64,000 nucleotides of DNA from Clostridium disporicum (GCF_001405015.1 NZ_CYZX01000004.1:62001-126000), one strand, 5' to 3'; positions 1-7,870 are shown, counted from the first letter of the stretch. The notes: generated by a model from the sequence alone, not told the origin. Numbers and translations are program-made.

Positions 1-1
1 A

Positions 2-193
2 ATTCATAAAATAGAAATTCCAGTAGGTGGACATAGTGGTGGAGATAATGGCTTAATGAATGAGTTATTTAGACTTTTAGAAAATAAATCAGTTGAATCT
101 CTTTCTAGTGGGTCGAAATCATTGCAAAGTCATCTTATGGCTTTTGGAGCTGAAGAGGCTAGAAAAAATAATATAGTAGTACAGGTTAAGTAA
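2..193 (+). CDS. Oxidoreductase C-terminus, probably Gfo/Idh/MocA family (partial, 5' end outside window)
   Basis: The window opens inside a reading frame of 63 codons that ends in TAA. The visible residues include a GGHSGGDNGLMNELFRLLE stretch followed by SLSSGSKSLQSHLMAFGAEEAR. A glycine-rich GGHxGGD segment followed by a helix and a final AFxAExAR helix is typical of the C-terminal domain of Gfo/Idh/MocA NAD(P)-dependent sugar or inositol oxidoreductases. The N-terminal Rossmann domain is outside the window, so substrate cannot be judged. A strong terminator follows at once, so this is the last gene of its unit. Family assignment rests on about 60 residues and is moderately sure. Confidence 0.6.
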   Translation: MHKIEIPVGGHSGGDNGLMNELFRLLENKSVESLSSGSKSLQSHLMAFGAEEARKNNIVVQVK

Positions 194-213
194 AATAGCT
201 ACTATAAAAATAT

Positions 214-262
214 AAAGTTAAATAATAGAAGTATAACTAACATTCTATTATTTAACTTTTGA
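214..262. terminator. Intrinsic terminator, probably bidirectional, between convergent genes
   Basis: A perfect 17-bp stem (214-230 with 243-259) closes a 12-nt loop and is A-rich on one side and T-rich on the other, so it can act on both strands. It sits between the end of the oxidoreductase and the end of the convergent acyltransferase-like gene. Confidence 0.85.
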
Positions 263-312
263 ATTTTAAATTAAAAAAGTATAAATAATATAATTCCTAA
301 AAATAAAAAATA

Positions 313-1140
313 TTAAATTCCATCATCTTCAACTATTTCATAAAGAGGTAATTCAAGAGCTTCTGGATGCTTTAGTAATTTAGAAAAATATCGAAGTGCC
401 TTTACTAGATATATACCATCTGCTATTCTTTCGTCAACAGAAAAAACTACATTTAAAAATGATTTATCATTTCTTTTAGTTATTTTACCCATGGTTAGAA
501 AAATTGATGTTGTGCCCCATTCAAATAAATGATGGTGGAGAGTGTTATGGCCAATACTCCCTAAGTTTGATATATAGACACTACTAAAAAGAGGAATAGC
601 ATCAGTAATCTTTTTAGGAACTACACCGATGTGTATAAGATTATTAATTGCCCAAGCTGAAAAGGTCAATATAGGTGAAGGGAGATTTGCAAAAAAACTC
701 ATAAGCTTATCATCATCTTTTACAACGTTAGATCTAGAAAGCTCAATGGCATCATTAATTTTTTTAGAAACTTCAAAAATACTTTCAGTTTTGTTAAAAA
801 AAACTTTTGCTGTACTTTCTACATATTTTCCGTCTATAAGTTTTAAGACTACAAAACAAAGTGAAAAATTATTTCTAGCATAAATTTTTTTATTAGCTAC
901 AAATCTATTTAGATAAGGGTACATAGCAAATGTTCTAATAAGAGCAGTGATTATTAATTCAAATGTTCCGATTTTTAAACCAGGGTTTGATTTATTTAAG
1001 TTCCTTAAATAATCTTTTGAAAAGTCAAATTCTATTTCTTCAGGGGAGTATACTATATTACCATTTCTACTTTTAAAAAGATATGGCATGAGTTTTCTCA
1101 TTGGGTCAATATTTTTTAATAATATTCCGTCTTTACGCAT
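313..1140 (-). CDS. 2-oxoacid dehydrogenase E2 / chloramphenicol-acetyltransferase-fold protein, catalytic His replaced
   Basis: This 275-residue protein matches the acyltransferase catalytic domain of 2-oxoacid dehydrogenase E2 in length and in its C-terminal pattern (SxxDERxADGxYLVKALRYFSKLLKHPEAL). It has no lipoyl or peripheral-subunit-binding domain, and no E1 or E3 genes are nearby. In E2 and CAT enzymes the last motif is DHRxxDG or HHxxxDG and the His is the general base. Here it reads DERIADG, so Glu replaces His. A His triplet lies earlier at NTLHHHLFEW. The start is ATG with AGGAG upstream. Stand-alone proteins of this type occur in clostridia; the role is unknown, and acyl transfer by the classical mechanism looks doubtful. 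Confidence 0.6.
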   Translation of the reverse strand: MRKDGILLKNIDPMRKLMPYLFKSRNGNIVYSPEEIEFDFSKDYLRNLNKSNPGLKIGTFELIITALIRTFAMYPYLNRFVANKKIYARNNFSLCFVVLKLIDGKYVESTAKVFFNKTESIFEVSKKINDAIELSRSNVVKDDDKLMSFFANLPSPILTFSAWAINNLIHIGVVPKKITDAIPLFSSVYISNLGSIGHNTLHHHLFEWGTTSIFLTMGKITKRNDKSFLNVVFSVDERIADGIYLVKALRYFSKLLKHPEALELPLYEIVEDDGI

Positions 1141-1426
1141 GATAACTTTACTCCTAATTAAATTATTATGGTAAAGTATATGAGTGGAAATCGTTTATTA
1201 TTTTATAAATGTAAATAAATTATTAAAAATATCTATACTTATTTTTAGTAAAAATATATACAGTTTTTATGTTTAAGAATTTTAACAAAAAAATAATCAT
1301 ATTAAGATATTCTAATTAGTGCTAAAATTATAAATATACAGTAAATTAATATGAATATTTGTAGAGATAAAATAGTTAGCTAAATAAAAATAAATAGAGA
1401 ACAGTTAAAATATAGGAGGAATTGTT

Positions 1427-2278
1427 ATGAAAATTGCATGGATAGGTGTAGGGGTAATGGGGAAATCTATGGCTCTAAATTTAAAAAAAGCTGGTCACTC
1501 TGTTAGTGTATATAATAGAACTTTATCAAAGTGTGAAGGATTGGAAGATGAGGGAATAAGAGTTTGCGAGACTATAAAAGACTGTGTAGAAGGTGCAGAT
1601 GCTATTTTTACTATAGTTGGATATCCTAAGGATGTTGAGGAAGTATATTTAAGCGAAGAAGGAATATTTGCTAATGCTAAAGAAGGAGCATATATGGTAG
1701 ATATGACGACATCATCACCAGCTTTAGCAAAAAAACTTTCTGAATTAGGTACTAAGTTTCATGTGTTAGATGCTCCTGTTTCAGGAGGAGATATAGGTGC
1801 TAAAAATGGAACTTTATCAATAATGGTGGGAGGAGAAAAAGCAGATTTTGACTTTTTACTTCCTGTATTTGAATCTATGGGCAAAAATATTATTTATTTA
1901 GGAAAAGCAGGTAGTGGACAGAACTGTAAAGCTTGCAATCAAATAGCTATAGCTGGAACAATAGCAGCCACAGCTGAAGCAGTTCATTATGCAGAAAGCG
2001 TTGGATTAGATGGAAAGACTGTATTAGAGGCAATTTCAAAAGGTGCAGCAGGTAGCTGGCAAATGGATAATAATGCGCCTAAGATGCTTGTACATGATTA
2101 TGAACCAGGCTTTTTTATAAAGCATTTTATTAAAGATTTAAAAATAGCAAGAGATACTATGGAAAGTAAAAATGAAGAATTACCAGTTTTAAATAAAGTA
2201 TTAGAACTATATGAGAAAATTGCGGATGATGGATTAGAAGATGAAGGAACTCAAGCTATTATTGAGTATTATAAATAA
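1427..2278 (+). CDS. NAD(P)-dependent beta-hydroxyacid dehydrogenase (3-hydroxyisobutyrate dehydrogenase family)
   Basis: The 283-residue protein starts with a Rossmann fingerprint (IGVGVMGKSMALNLKKAGHSVSVYNRT). It continues with the family motif DAPVSGGDIGAKNGTLSIMVGG around residue 120 and the lysine-containing GSGQNCKACNQ helix near residue 165-175, where the conserved catalytic Lys of this family lies. The C-terminal all-helical domain is complete. The start follows AGGAGG with a 7-nt gap. Members reduce short beta-hydroxy or semialdehyde acids such as 3-hydroxyisobutyrate, tartronate semialdehyde or succinic semialdehyde. The sequence does not decide which, and the neighbours do not help. 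It probably shares a transcript with the next gene, 36 nt downstream. Confidence 0.85.
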   Translation: MKIAWIGVGVMGKSMALNLKKAGHSVSVYNRTLSKCEGLEDEGIRVCETIKDCVEGADAIFTIVGYPKDVEEVYLSEEGIFANAKEGAYMVDMTTSSPALAKKLSELGTKFHVLDAPVSGGDIGAKNGTLSIMVGGEKADFDFLLPVFESMGKNIIYLGKAGSGQNCKACNQIAIAGTIAATAEAVHYAESVGLDGKTVLEAISKGAAGSWQMDNNAPKMLVHDYEPGFFIKHFIKDLKIARDTMESKNEELPVLNKVLELYEKIADDGLEDEGTQAIIEYYK

Positions 2279-2314
2279 GACAAAAGATAAGTTAAAGGTT
2301 AAGGGGCAGAGAAT

Positions 2315-3091
2315 ATGAAAAAGGTATTAGTTACAGGAAGTAATGGATTTTTAGCATCGAGATTTAGCGAGTATTATAAAGATAAATATGATATCTTAGC
2401 TTTAAGTCATAAAGATTTAGATATTACTAATGAAAAAAAGGTTTATGATTTATTTAAAAATAATAATTTCGATATAGTATTTCATTCAGCTGCAATATCT
2501 GATACAGGAAGGTGTCAAAATGAACCTGAGTTTGCAAATAAAATAAATTTTGATGGGACTGTAAATATTGCTAAAGGCTGTGCATTAAAAGACTCAAAAT
2601 TGATTTTTGCAAGTAGTGATCAGCTTTATGCTGGAAATGAAATTAAAAATATTTTTGATAAATATTATAATTTAAGATTAACATGGATGTTTTCTTATGC
2701 AGAAAGAAATAAAAGAGTTAATATAAACATAATTACTAATATATTAAATGAAACGCTAAAAGGTGAAAAAATATCATTAGCAACTAATGAATATAGGGGA
2801 ATTAGCTACGTTTATGAAGTAATTGAAAATGTTGAAAAGTTATTAGAAGTTTCTTATGGAGACTATAATTTTGGTTCTGAAAATGATATTTCTACTTATG
2901 ATATTGGATGTAGAGTTCTTGAAAATTTAGGCTTACAAAACAGAATTGAAGATATACTTATTAAAGATACAGAAAGATTTAAAGATAAGAAAAGAGATTT
3001 AAGAATAAGTAATAAAAAGTTAAGAGATAATGGAATTTATTTTGAGAGTACTGAAGAAGCTATATCAAGATGTATAAGGGAATTTAAGTAA
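2315..3091 (+). CDS. RmlD-like SDR-family nucleotide-sugar reductase/epimerase, internally shortened
   Basis: The N-terminal half is a classical extended short-chain dehydrogenase fold: TGSNGFLASRF (NAD(P)-binding GxxGxxx), then DITNEKKVYDLF, IVFHSAAISDTGRCQNEPEFANKINFDGTVNIAKGC, and FASSDQLYAG. In RmlD and related dTDP-4-dehydrorhamnose reductases this is followed by some 40 residues containing the catalytic YxxxK. Here the sequence jumps from SSDQLYAGNEIKN to KYYNLRLTWMF, a motif normally well downstream of YxxxK. At 258 residues the protein is shorter than its usual relatives. The remaining C-terminal domain is intact and in frame. It may be an inactive reductase or a nucleotide-binding remnant. 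RBS AGGGG precedes the ATG. Confidence 0.6.
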   Translation: MKKVLVTGSNGFLASRFSEYYKDKYDILALSHKDLDITNEKKVYDLFKNNNFDIVFHSAAISDTGRCQNEPEFANKINFDGTVNIAKGCALKDSKLIFASSDQLYAGNEIKNIFDKYYNLRLTWMFSYAERNKRVNINIITNILNETLKGEKISLATNEYRGISYVYEVIENVEKLLEVSYGDYNFGSENDISTYDIGCRVLENLGLQNRIEDILIKDTERFKDKKRDLRISNKKLRDNGIYFESTEEAISRCIREFK

Positions 3092-3103
3092 GAGTGCAAA
3101 TTT

Positions 3104-3208
3104 TATATTTGGATACTCGAACTTAACTGAAAGTCCAAATTTAAAATTCGGTAACTTGAAGTTACCCTTGAAGAGTACTCATTCGATGAGATGATAAGGA
3201 GTTTCCTT
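3104..3208 (+). repeat. Structured intergenic repeat copy A, upstream of the tyrS T-box
   Basis: About 105 nt that recur in diverged form at 3641-3747. The shared core is CGAACTTAACTGAAA (3118-3132), followed by a CCAAATTT block, a GTTAC block and a terminal TTTCCTT. Copy A can form two tight hairpins: GGTAACT/AGTTACC (3150-3166) and CTCAT/ATGAG (3178-3190). It lies in the leader region before the T-box promoter. No named RNA family was recognised. Confidence 0.55.
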
Positions 3209-3226
3209 TTTTATGTTAGGTTTATG

Positions 3227-3254
3227 TTGACAAAGAAAAAAACAAGCATATAAT
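3227..3254 (+). promoter_or_regulatory. Sigma-A-type promoter for the tyrS leader
   Basis: TTGACA at 3227-3232 and TATAAT at 3249-3254 are separated by 16 nt, a near-consensus vegetative promoter. It lies just upstream of the T-box leader and is oriented toward tyrS. Confidence 0.8.
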
Positions 3255-3279
3255 AATATATAAGAATTGTTAAAGCTTT

Positions 3280-3547
3280 GAAGAGAAAGAGTAGAGTTAA
3301 TAGAGTTATAAAGAGAGGTCCTGGTTGGTGAAAAGGGAATGACAAATTAATTTGAATACGTCTCTGAGCAGCACTCCGAAAGATTACAACCAGTAGGCAG
3401 ATGTCGGATTCGCACCTGTTATAGTGCTAGGGTATAACCATATTTTTGGCGTACCTGAAGAGGTTGTTAATGTGAGTTAACAATGAAATTAGGTGGTAAC
3501 ACGTGAGTTTTATGCTCTCGTCCTTTTAGTAGGACGGGGGCTTTTTT
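3280..3547 (+). promoter_or_regulatory. T-box riboswitch (tyrosine) controlling tyrS
   Basis: The leader holds the hallmarks of a tRNA-sensing T-box. Stem I begins around AAGAGAGG (3310) and carries GGTTGGTGAAA. A GAATAC segment places a TAC tyrosine specifier at 3357-3359, immediately before TCTCT, which can close Stem I. The T-box core AGGTGGTAACACG spans 3491-3503 and presents a TGGT bulge able to pair with an ACCA tRNA end, as expected for tRNA-Tyr with discriminator A. A terminator stem (3514-3523 with 3532-3541) with a T-run ends it. Uncharged tRNA-Tyr should stabilise the antiterminator and switch on the synthetase gene downstream. The exact 5' boundary is approximate. Confidence 0.93.
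3514..3547 (+). terminator. T-box terminator stem
   Basis: A 10-bp stem with some G-U pairs (3514-3523/3532-3541), an 8-nt loop and six T residues. It is mutually exclusive with the antiterminator containing the T-box core. Confidence 0.9.
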
Positions 3548-3640
3548 ATATTTAAAAATATACGCGCGGATTTTTAAGTATAGAGAAAGTTATGAGTTAC
3601 TATAAGTGAGGTTCTAAATTTCACCCACAGGGCGCACATG

Positions 3641-3747
3641 TAATTTAGGTAACCGAACTTAACTGAAAATCCAAATTTATGATTTGGTAGATTAAAGTTA
3701 CACTGGAAGTGTACACCTACGAATGTATATGAGTAGTGTGTTTCCTT
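3641..3747 (+). repeat. Structured intergenic repeat copy B, between T-box terminator and tyrS
   Basis: Diverged second copy of the 3104-3208 repeat. It keeps CGAACTTAACTGAAA (3654-3668) and the closing TTTCCTT. Its hairpin CCAAAT/ATTTGG (3671-3687) is formed where copy A is imperfect, and a CTAC...GTAG pair stands where copy A has CTCAT/ATGAG, so pairing partly survives base changes. It lies within the tyrS mRNA leader after the antitermination decision. Confidence 0.55.
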
Positions 3748-3791
3748 ATAAAATTATATAAGAAAACAAAGAAAATTTTGGAGGAATAAAG

Positions 3792-4985
3792 ATGATTAAT
3801 ATAGATGAACAAATAAAGATAATAAGCAAAGGTGTAGATGAAATAATAGGACTTGAAGAATTAAAGGAGAAATTAAAAAGTAAAAAAGAGTTAGTAGTTA
3901 AATTAGGATTAGATCCAAGTGCTCCAGATATTCATTTAGGTCATACTGTAGTTTTAAGAAAACTAAAGCAAATACAGGATTTAGGACACAAGGTAGTTAT
4001 AATAATTGGAGATTTTACAGGAAAGATAGGAGATCCAACAGGGAAATCAAAAGCTAGGAAGCCATTAACGACAGAGCAAGTGCTTGAAAATGCTAAAACT
4101 TACGAAACACAAATATTTAAGATACTCGATAGAGGGAAAACTGAAGTTAAATTTAATAGTGAATGGTTATCTAAGATGACTTTTGAAGAAGTAATAAAAT
4201 TAGCTGCAAAATCAACAGTTGCAAGAATGCTAGAAAGAGATGATTTTAAAAAGAGATACGAAAGTAATATGTCCATATCTCTTCATGAGTTTTTCTACCC
4301 ATTAATGCAAGGGTTTGATTCAGTAGAAATAAAAGCTGATATTGAAATGGGAGGAACTGACCAAAGATTTAATGTTTTGATGGGAAGAATGCTTCAAAAA
4401 GAATTTGGGCAAGAGCCACAATCAATAATAATTATGCCATTATTAGAAGGTCTTGATGGCGAAAATAAGATGAGCAAAAGTTTAGGAAATTACATTGGAA
4501 TAGATGAATCAGCTACTATAATGTTTGAAAAGGCAATGAGTATTCCAGATGGTTTAATAATTAAATACTTTGAATTAGTTACAGATATTCATCCAGATAT
4601 AATTGAAAGGATAAGAAAAGACCTTGAAGAAGATAATGTTAATCCTAGAGATGTAAAAATTTCTTTAGCTAAAGAAATAGTAGAATTATACCACGGAAAA
4701 GAAGAAGCAAAACTAGCAGAAGATAGATTTAGAAAGGTCTTTCAGAAAGGTGAAATTCCTGATGATATAAAAACTGTAGAAGTTAATTCAGGAGATTTTA
4801 ACTTAGCTGATATAGTTTTAGGGAATAAGTTAGTTCCAAGTAAAAAAGAATTTAGAAGATTAGTGGAACAAGGTGGAGTTAAGGTAAATGGCGAAAGCAT
4901 AAGTAATATTGATGAAGTTTCTTTAGCATCTAAATTTATAATTCAAATTGGAAAGAAGAAGTTTATTAAAGTAATTATAAGTTAA
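3792..4985 (+). CDS. tyrS: Tyrosyl-tRNA synthetase
   Basis: This cytoplasmic class I synthetase charges tRNA-Tyr. The HIGH-type motif reads HLGH at residues 48-51 and the KMSKS loop is exact at 226-230. The middle carries the tyrosine-pocket region (YPLMQGFDSVEIKADIEMGGTDQRFN), and an S4-like RNA-binding domain occupies roughly residues 335-397 (VPSKKEFRRLVEQGGVKVNGE). Its 397-residue length fits a bacterial TyrRS of the TyrZ-like subgroup. The start is ATG after GGAGG. Expression is set by the tyrosine T-box 250 nt upstream, which independently supports the amino-acid specificity. Confidence 0.97.
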   Translation: MINIDEQIKIISKGVDEIIGLEELKEKLKSKKELVVKLGLDPSAPDIHLGHTVVLRKLKQIQDLGHKVVIIIGDFTGKIGDPTGKSKARKPLTTEQVLENAKTYETQIFKILDRGKTEVKFNSEWLSKMTFEEVIKLAAKSTVARMLERDDFKKRYESNMSISLHEFFYPLMQGFDSVEIKADIEMGGTDQRFNVLMGRMLQKEFGQEPQSIIIMPLLEGLDGENKMSKSLGNYIGIDESATIMFEKAMSIPDGLIIKYFELVTDIHPDIIERIRKDLEEDNVNPRDVKISLAKEIVELYHGKEEAKLAEDRFRKVFQKGEIPDDIKTVEVNSGDFNLADIVLGNKLVPSKKEFRRLVEQGGVKVNGESISNIDEVSLASKFIIQIGKKKFIKVIIS

Positions 4986-5014
4986 AAAATGGTGGCTATA
5001 TGCCACCATTAATT
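4984..5014. terminator. Bidirectional terminator between tyrS and the ABC-F gene
   Basis: A 9-bp perfect stem (4988-4996/5002-5010) with a 5-nt loop and A/T-rich flanks lies between two convergent genes. Confidence 0.85.
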
Positions 5015-5019
5015 ATTTA

Positions 5020-6936
5020 CTAAACCATGTTTTCCCATTCTTCATAAAGGTTAGCAATTTCTTCTTCTAAATTTTTAATCTCATTATTCACTCTTTGGCT
5101 TTCTGTTGGGTTAGAGTAAATTTCTTCTAAACAAAGATCTTCTTGAAGTTTAACTAATTCCTCTTCTTTTTCAGATATTGTTTTTTCAATGTTTTTTAAT
5201 TTAAGCTGCATAGCCTTAGCTTCTTTTTCAGCTTCTCTTTTCTTTTTCTTATCTTCTTTAATTTGAGTTTTAGTTTTTCCATTAGCTATTTCTTCATAGT
5301 CTTCAAATCTGCTTGGATTAAGCTTCTTTTCTTGATAGTAATTATAGTTACCAAGATACTCGGTTACACCATCTTCATTAAGCTCTAAAATTCTTCCAAT
5401 TACTTTATTTAAGAAATATCTATCATGGGAAATTATCATTAATGTTCCATCATATTCTAAAATAGCATCTTCTAAAGCTTCTCTTGAGATTATATCAAGG
5501 TGGTTTGTAGGTTCATCCATTAATAACAGATTAGATTTAGAAAGCATAAGCTTTAATAAATTTATTCTACACTTTTCACCACCGCTAAGAGTATTTATAA
5601 CTTTAAACACATCATCGCCTGTGAATAAGAAAGATGCTAAAGCATTTCTTAGTTTAGTTGTAGTCATATTAGGAAATGCATCCCATACTTCATCTAAAAT
5701 TGTTTTATTTAAATCTAGGTCAGATTGTTCTTGATCATAATAACCAACATTAACATTAGTTCCAAGAACTTTAACACCGGTATCAGCTTTAACTACATCC
5801 ATTATTATTTTAAATAGAGTAGTTTTACCTCTACCATTTTCACCTATTAAAGCGATTTTTTCACCGCGTTTTAAATCCATATTAAGATTTTTAAATAATA
5901 CTTTATCTCCATAAGCTTTACTCATTTTTTCGATATGAAGAACATCATATCCGCTTTTTACTGAAGCTTCAAATTTAATTTTTGAACCTTCTTTTTCATG
6001 AGTAGGAGCATCTATTCTTTCCATCTTATCTAGAGCTTTTTCTCTACTTTCAGCAGCTCTTATACTTTTTTCTCTATTAAATGAACGGAATTTTTCAATT
6101 ATAGCCTCTTGTCTTTTAATTTCAGCTTGTTGAAGATTATAAGCCTTTAATTTAGCTTCATAGTTCTTTTTTCTTAATTCAATAAACTTAGTATAAGGAA
6201 CATTGTAGCATTCAACTTCACCATTTATTACTTCAAATGTATTATTAGTAACAGAATCTAAGAAAAATCTATCGTGAGAAATTACAAGAACAGTACCTTT
6301 ATAAGTTTTCATATATTCTTCAAGCCAAGCTATAGCCTCTAAGTCAAGATGGTTAGTAGGCTCGTCAAGAAGTAGTATATCAGGTTTTCTTAATAGTAGC
6401 TTACAAAGAGCTACTCTAGTTTTTTGTCCACCACTTAATGTACTTATATCTTTATAAAAATCAGCTTCAGTAAATCCAAGACCTTTTAATACTCTAGAGA
6501 TTTCACCTTTATATATGTATCCACCTTTATGAGAATAAATATCTTGAAGAGTAGTGTAATCTTTAATTAACTTTTCATGATAGTCTGCTTTAGATTCATC
6601 ATAAGGCTCGTTCATTTTGATTTCTAATGTAGACAATTTATTTTCTATGTTAATAAGCTCATCAAATACAGAGAGTGTTTCTTCGTAGATATTTTTATCT
6701 GTATCTAAATTAAGATTTTGAGATAAATACCCAAGAGTTTTATTTTTATCTATAAAAATCTCACCAGAGTCTTGAGATATTTCTCTGCATATTATTTTAA
6801 ATAGAGTTGATTTACCTTCACCATTAGCTCCAATAATACCAACTTTATCACCTTCATTTATTGAAAATGTAACTTTTTTTAGTACATCCCTAATTCCATA
6901 ACTTTTACATATATCTTTACAACTTAAAACTATCAT
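5020..6936 (-). CDS. ABC-F family ATPase (YdiF-like), ribosome-associated
   Basis: This 638-residue protein has two tandem ABC ATPase domains and no membrane segments, the ABC-F layout. Walker A motifs are GANGEGKST and GENGRGKTT; the signatures are LSGGQKTRVALCKLLL and LSGGEKCRINLLKLML, each followed by a LLLLDEPTNHLD or LLLMDEPTNHLD Walker B. Between them lies a charged linker (RSFNREKSIRAAESREKALDKMERID) matching the P-site-tRNA interaction motif region. A C-terminal coiled coil follows (about residues 555-638). The start is the ATG at 6936, which has GGAGG 5 nt upstream; the frame is open further upstream without a ribosome site. ABC-F proteins act on stalled ribosomes, and some give antibiotic resistance. 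This one resembles the housekeeping YdiF-like branch, so resistance is not implied. Confidence 0.88.
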   Translation of the reverse strand: MIVLSCKDICKSYGIRDVLKKVTFSINEGDKVGIIGANGEGKSTLFKIICREISQDSGEIFIDKNKTLGYLSQNLNLDTDKNIYEETLSVFDELINIENKLSTLEIKMNEPYDESKADYHEKLIKDYTTLQDIYSHKGGYIYKGEISRVLKGLGFTEADFYKDISTLSGGQKTRVALCKLLLRKPDILLLDEPTNHLDLEAIAWLEEYMKTYKGTVLVISHDRFFLDSVTNNTFEVINGEVECYNVPYTKFIELRKKNYEAKLKAYNLQQAEIKRQEAIIEKFRSFNREKSIRAAESREKALDKMERIDAPTHEKEGSKIKFEASVKSGYDVLHIEKMSKAYGDKVLFKNLNMDLKRGEKIALIGENGRGKTTLFKIIMDVVKADTGVKVLGTNVNVGYYDQEQSDLDLNKTILDEVWDAFPNMTTTKLRNALASFLFTGDDVFKVINTLSGGEKCRINLLKLMLSKSNLLLMDEPTNHLDIISREALEDAILEYDGTLMIISHDRYFLNKVIGRILELNEDGVTEYLGNYNYYQEKKLNPSRFEDYEEIANGKTKTQIKEDKKKKREAEKEAKAMQLKLKNIEKTISEKEEELVKLQEDLCLEEIYSNPTESQRVNNEIKNLEEEIANLYEEWENMV

Positions 6937-7015
6937 ATTATCCTCCATATCCCGAAGTTTCCATATAATTATACTATTAACATTATGTTTATTCAAATAG
7001 GAGAAAAATATAAAT

Positions 7016-7247
7016 AAATTGCGTAGCAATTTGGTGGAAAGTTTGACTAGGTCAAAGGGGAAAAGTCAGCTGAAGCTGAGGAGAAAATATCACTAAGGTG
7101 ATAGGGAAAATATTGCCCTTGGCAATTGTATAATATATCTATTTTAATACTTTTCCCGTTAACTTTAGTTAACTTTTCCCTGCTACGTAGTAGCCTTTTC
7201 ACCTCGACGAAGTCGACTTTTCAATTGCAAGCCTTAGCTCGTACTTT
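7016..7247. repeat. Multi-hairpin palindromic element, copy R1
   Basis: A 230-nt stretch made almost wholly of small hairpins. In order they are AATTGC/GCAATT, TTTGAC/GTCAAA (7042-7056), TCAGCT/AGCTGA (7066-7079), ATCAC/GTGAT (7089-7102), ATTGCC/GGCAAT (7112-7126), GTTAAC/GTTAAC (7158-7173), GCTAC/GTAGC (7182-7194) and TCGAC/GTCGA (7204-7216), then an end piece. Spacers are G/A-rich on the left (GGGGAAAAG, GAGGAGAAA, AGGGAAAA) and C/T-rich on the right (CTTTTCCC, CTTTTCCC, CTTTTCAC). It fills the gap between the DUF4397 stop codon and the ABC-F gene. Compare 36836-37073. Confidence 0.8.
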
Positions 7248-7251
7248 TTTT

Positions 7252-7866
7252 CTACCGTTCGTCTTCTACAAATAAATAACCAAGTGGTGGATTACCATTA
7301 AATATTCCTAAAATATAAATTGTATAAAGTTTTCCGCCTTCTAGAGTTAAGTTTTTAATATTTTTATTTAGTGCTGTTCCACCTGTGCTTTCAACTCTAA
7401 AGTTGTATATTCCAGGAGAGGTTGTATAGTAACCTGTTGTTTCTAAGTATTCAACAGCAGTAAAAAGTTCATTTCCATTAGGTAGGTCTAGGTTTAATAG
7501 AGGTGCACTTTGTGAAAGATTCATAAATCTTAAATAAGTATATTCAGTTGAAGTTGCAATTGAAGCATCTCTTAATTTAAATAGAAATAAACCTCCTAAT
7601 GTAACTACAGAAATAGTATAATTAGCACTTGGTGCTAATTGAACACTTTGTGTAGCTAATGGTGTATCATAAAAGCCAGATCTATATACTTGAAGTTCAT
7701 AAGTTCCTGGTGATAGATTTAAGTAATTAGATATAGAACTAAAAGAAAGATCTGATAATATTAAACTACCATTTGCGTAAACATCGATATTAGGTGCATT
7801 TGGAACTGCATGAAGAATTCTAATGCTAGAGTTTACATCAGGTGTATTTAATCTTATATAAGTCAT
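7252..7866 (-). CDS. DUF4397 domain-containing protein (tandem beta-sandwich repeats)
   Basis: The 204-residue protein shows the DUF4397 pattern at its start (SSIRILHAVPNAPNIDVYANGSLILSDLSFSSISNYLNLSPGTYELQVYRSG) and a second, similar half from about residue 105 (YLRFMNLSQSAPLLNLDLPNGNELF...YYTTSPGIYNFRVES). The ATG at 7866 is chosen because GGAAGGTGA lies just before it and overlaps the stop of the upstream gene; the frame extends eight codons further without a better site. There is no signal peptide. It forms a two-gene unit with the Pro/Asn-rich protein upstream. DUF4397 proteins are usually surface or matrix proteins. Its leaderless form here would fit an internally assembled structure such as the spore coat, which is inference. 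Confidence 0.75.
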   Translation of the reverse strand: MTYIRLNTPDVNSSIRILHAVPNAPNIDVYANGSLILSDLSFSSISNYLNLSPGTYELQVYRSGFYDTPLATQSVQLAPSANYTISVVTLGGLFLFKLRDASIATSTEYTYLRFMNLSQSAPLLNLDLPNGNELFTAVEYLETTGYYTTSPGIYNFRVESTGGTALNKNIKNLTLEGGKLYTIYILGIFNGNPPLGYLFVEDER

Positions 7867-7870
7867 AAAA

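Noticed and set aside
629..883. Open frame antisense to the acyltransferase-like gene
   Set aside because: No ribosome site or recognisable family; fully inside a well-supported gene on the other strand.
3104..3208. tRNA gene or known riboswitch in the tyrS upstream region
   Set aside because: No T-loop, acceptor stem pairing or CCA end fits, and no known riboswitch core matches; kept as an unnamed repeat.
5020..6936. ABC-F gene as antibiotic-resistance determinant
   Set aside because: Sequence pattern and length resemble housekeeping YdiF-like members; nothing points to a resistance subfamily or mobile context.
6937..7029. Longer N-terminus for the ABC-F protein
   Set aside because: The 31-residue extension runs into repeat R1 and lacks a ribosome site; the ATG at 6936 has GGAGG 5 nt upstream and fits the family start.
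7016..7247. CRISPR array
   Set aside because: The repeated short palindromes differ from unit to unit and the spacers between them are the conserved part, the reverse of a CRISPR. No cas gene is present.
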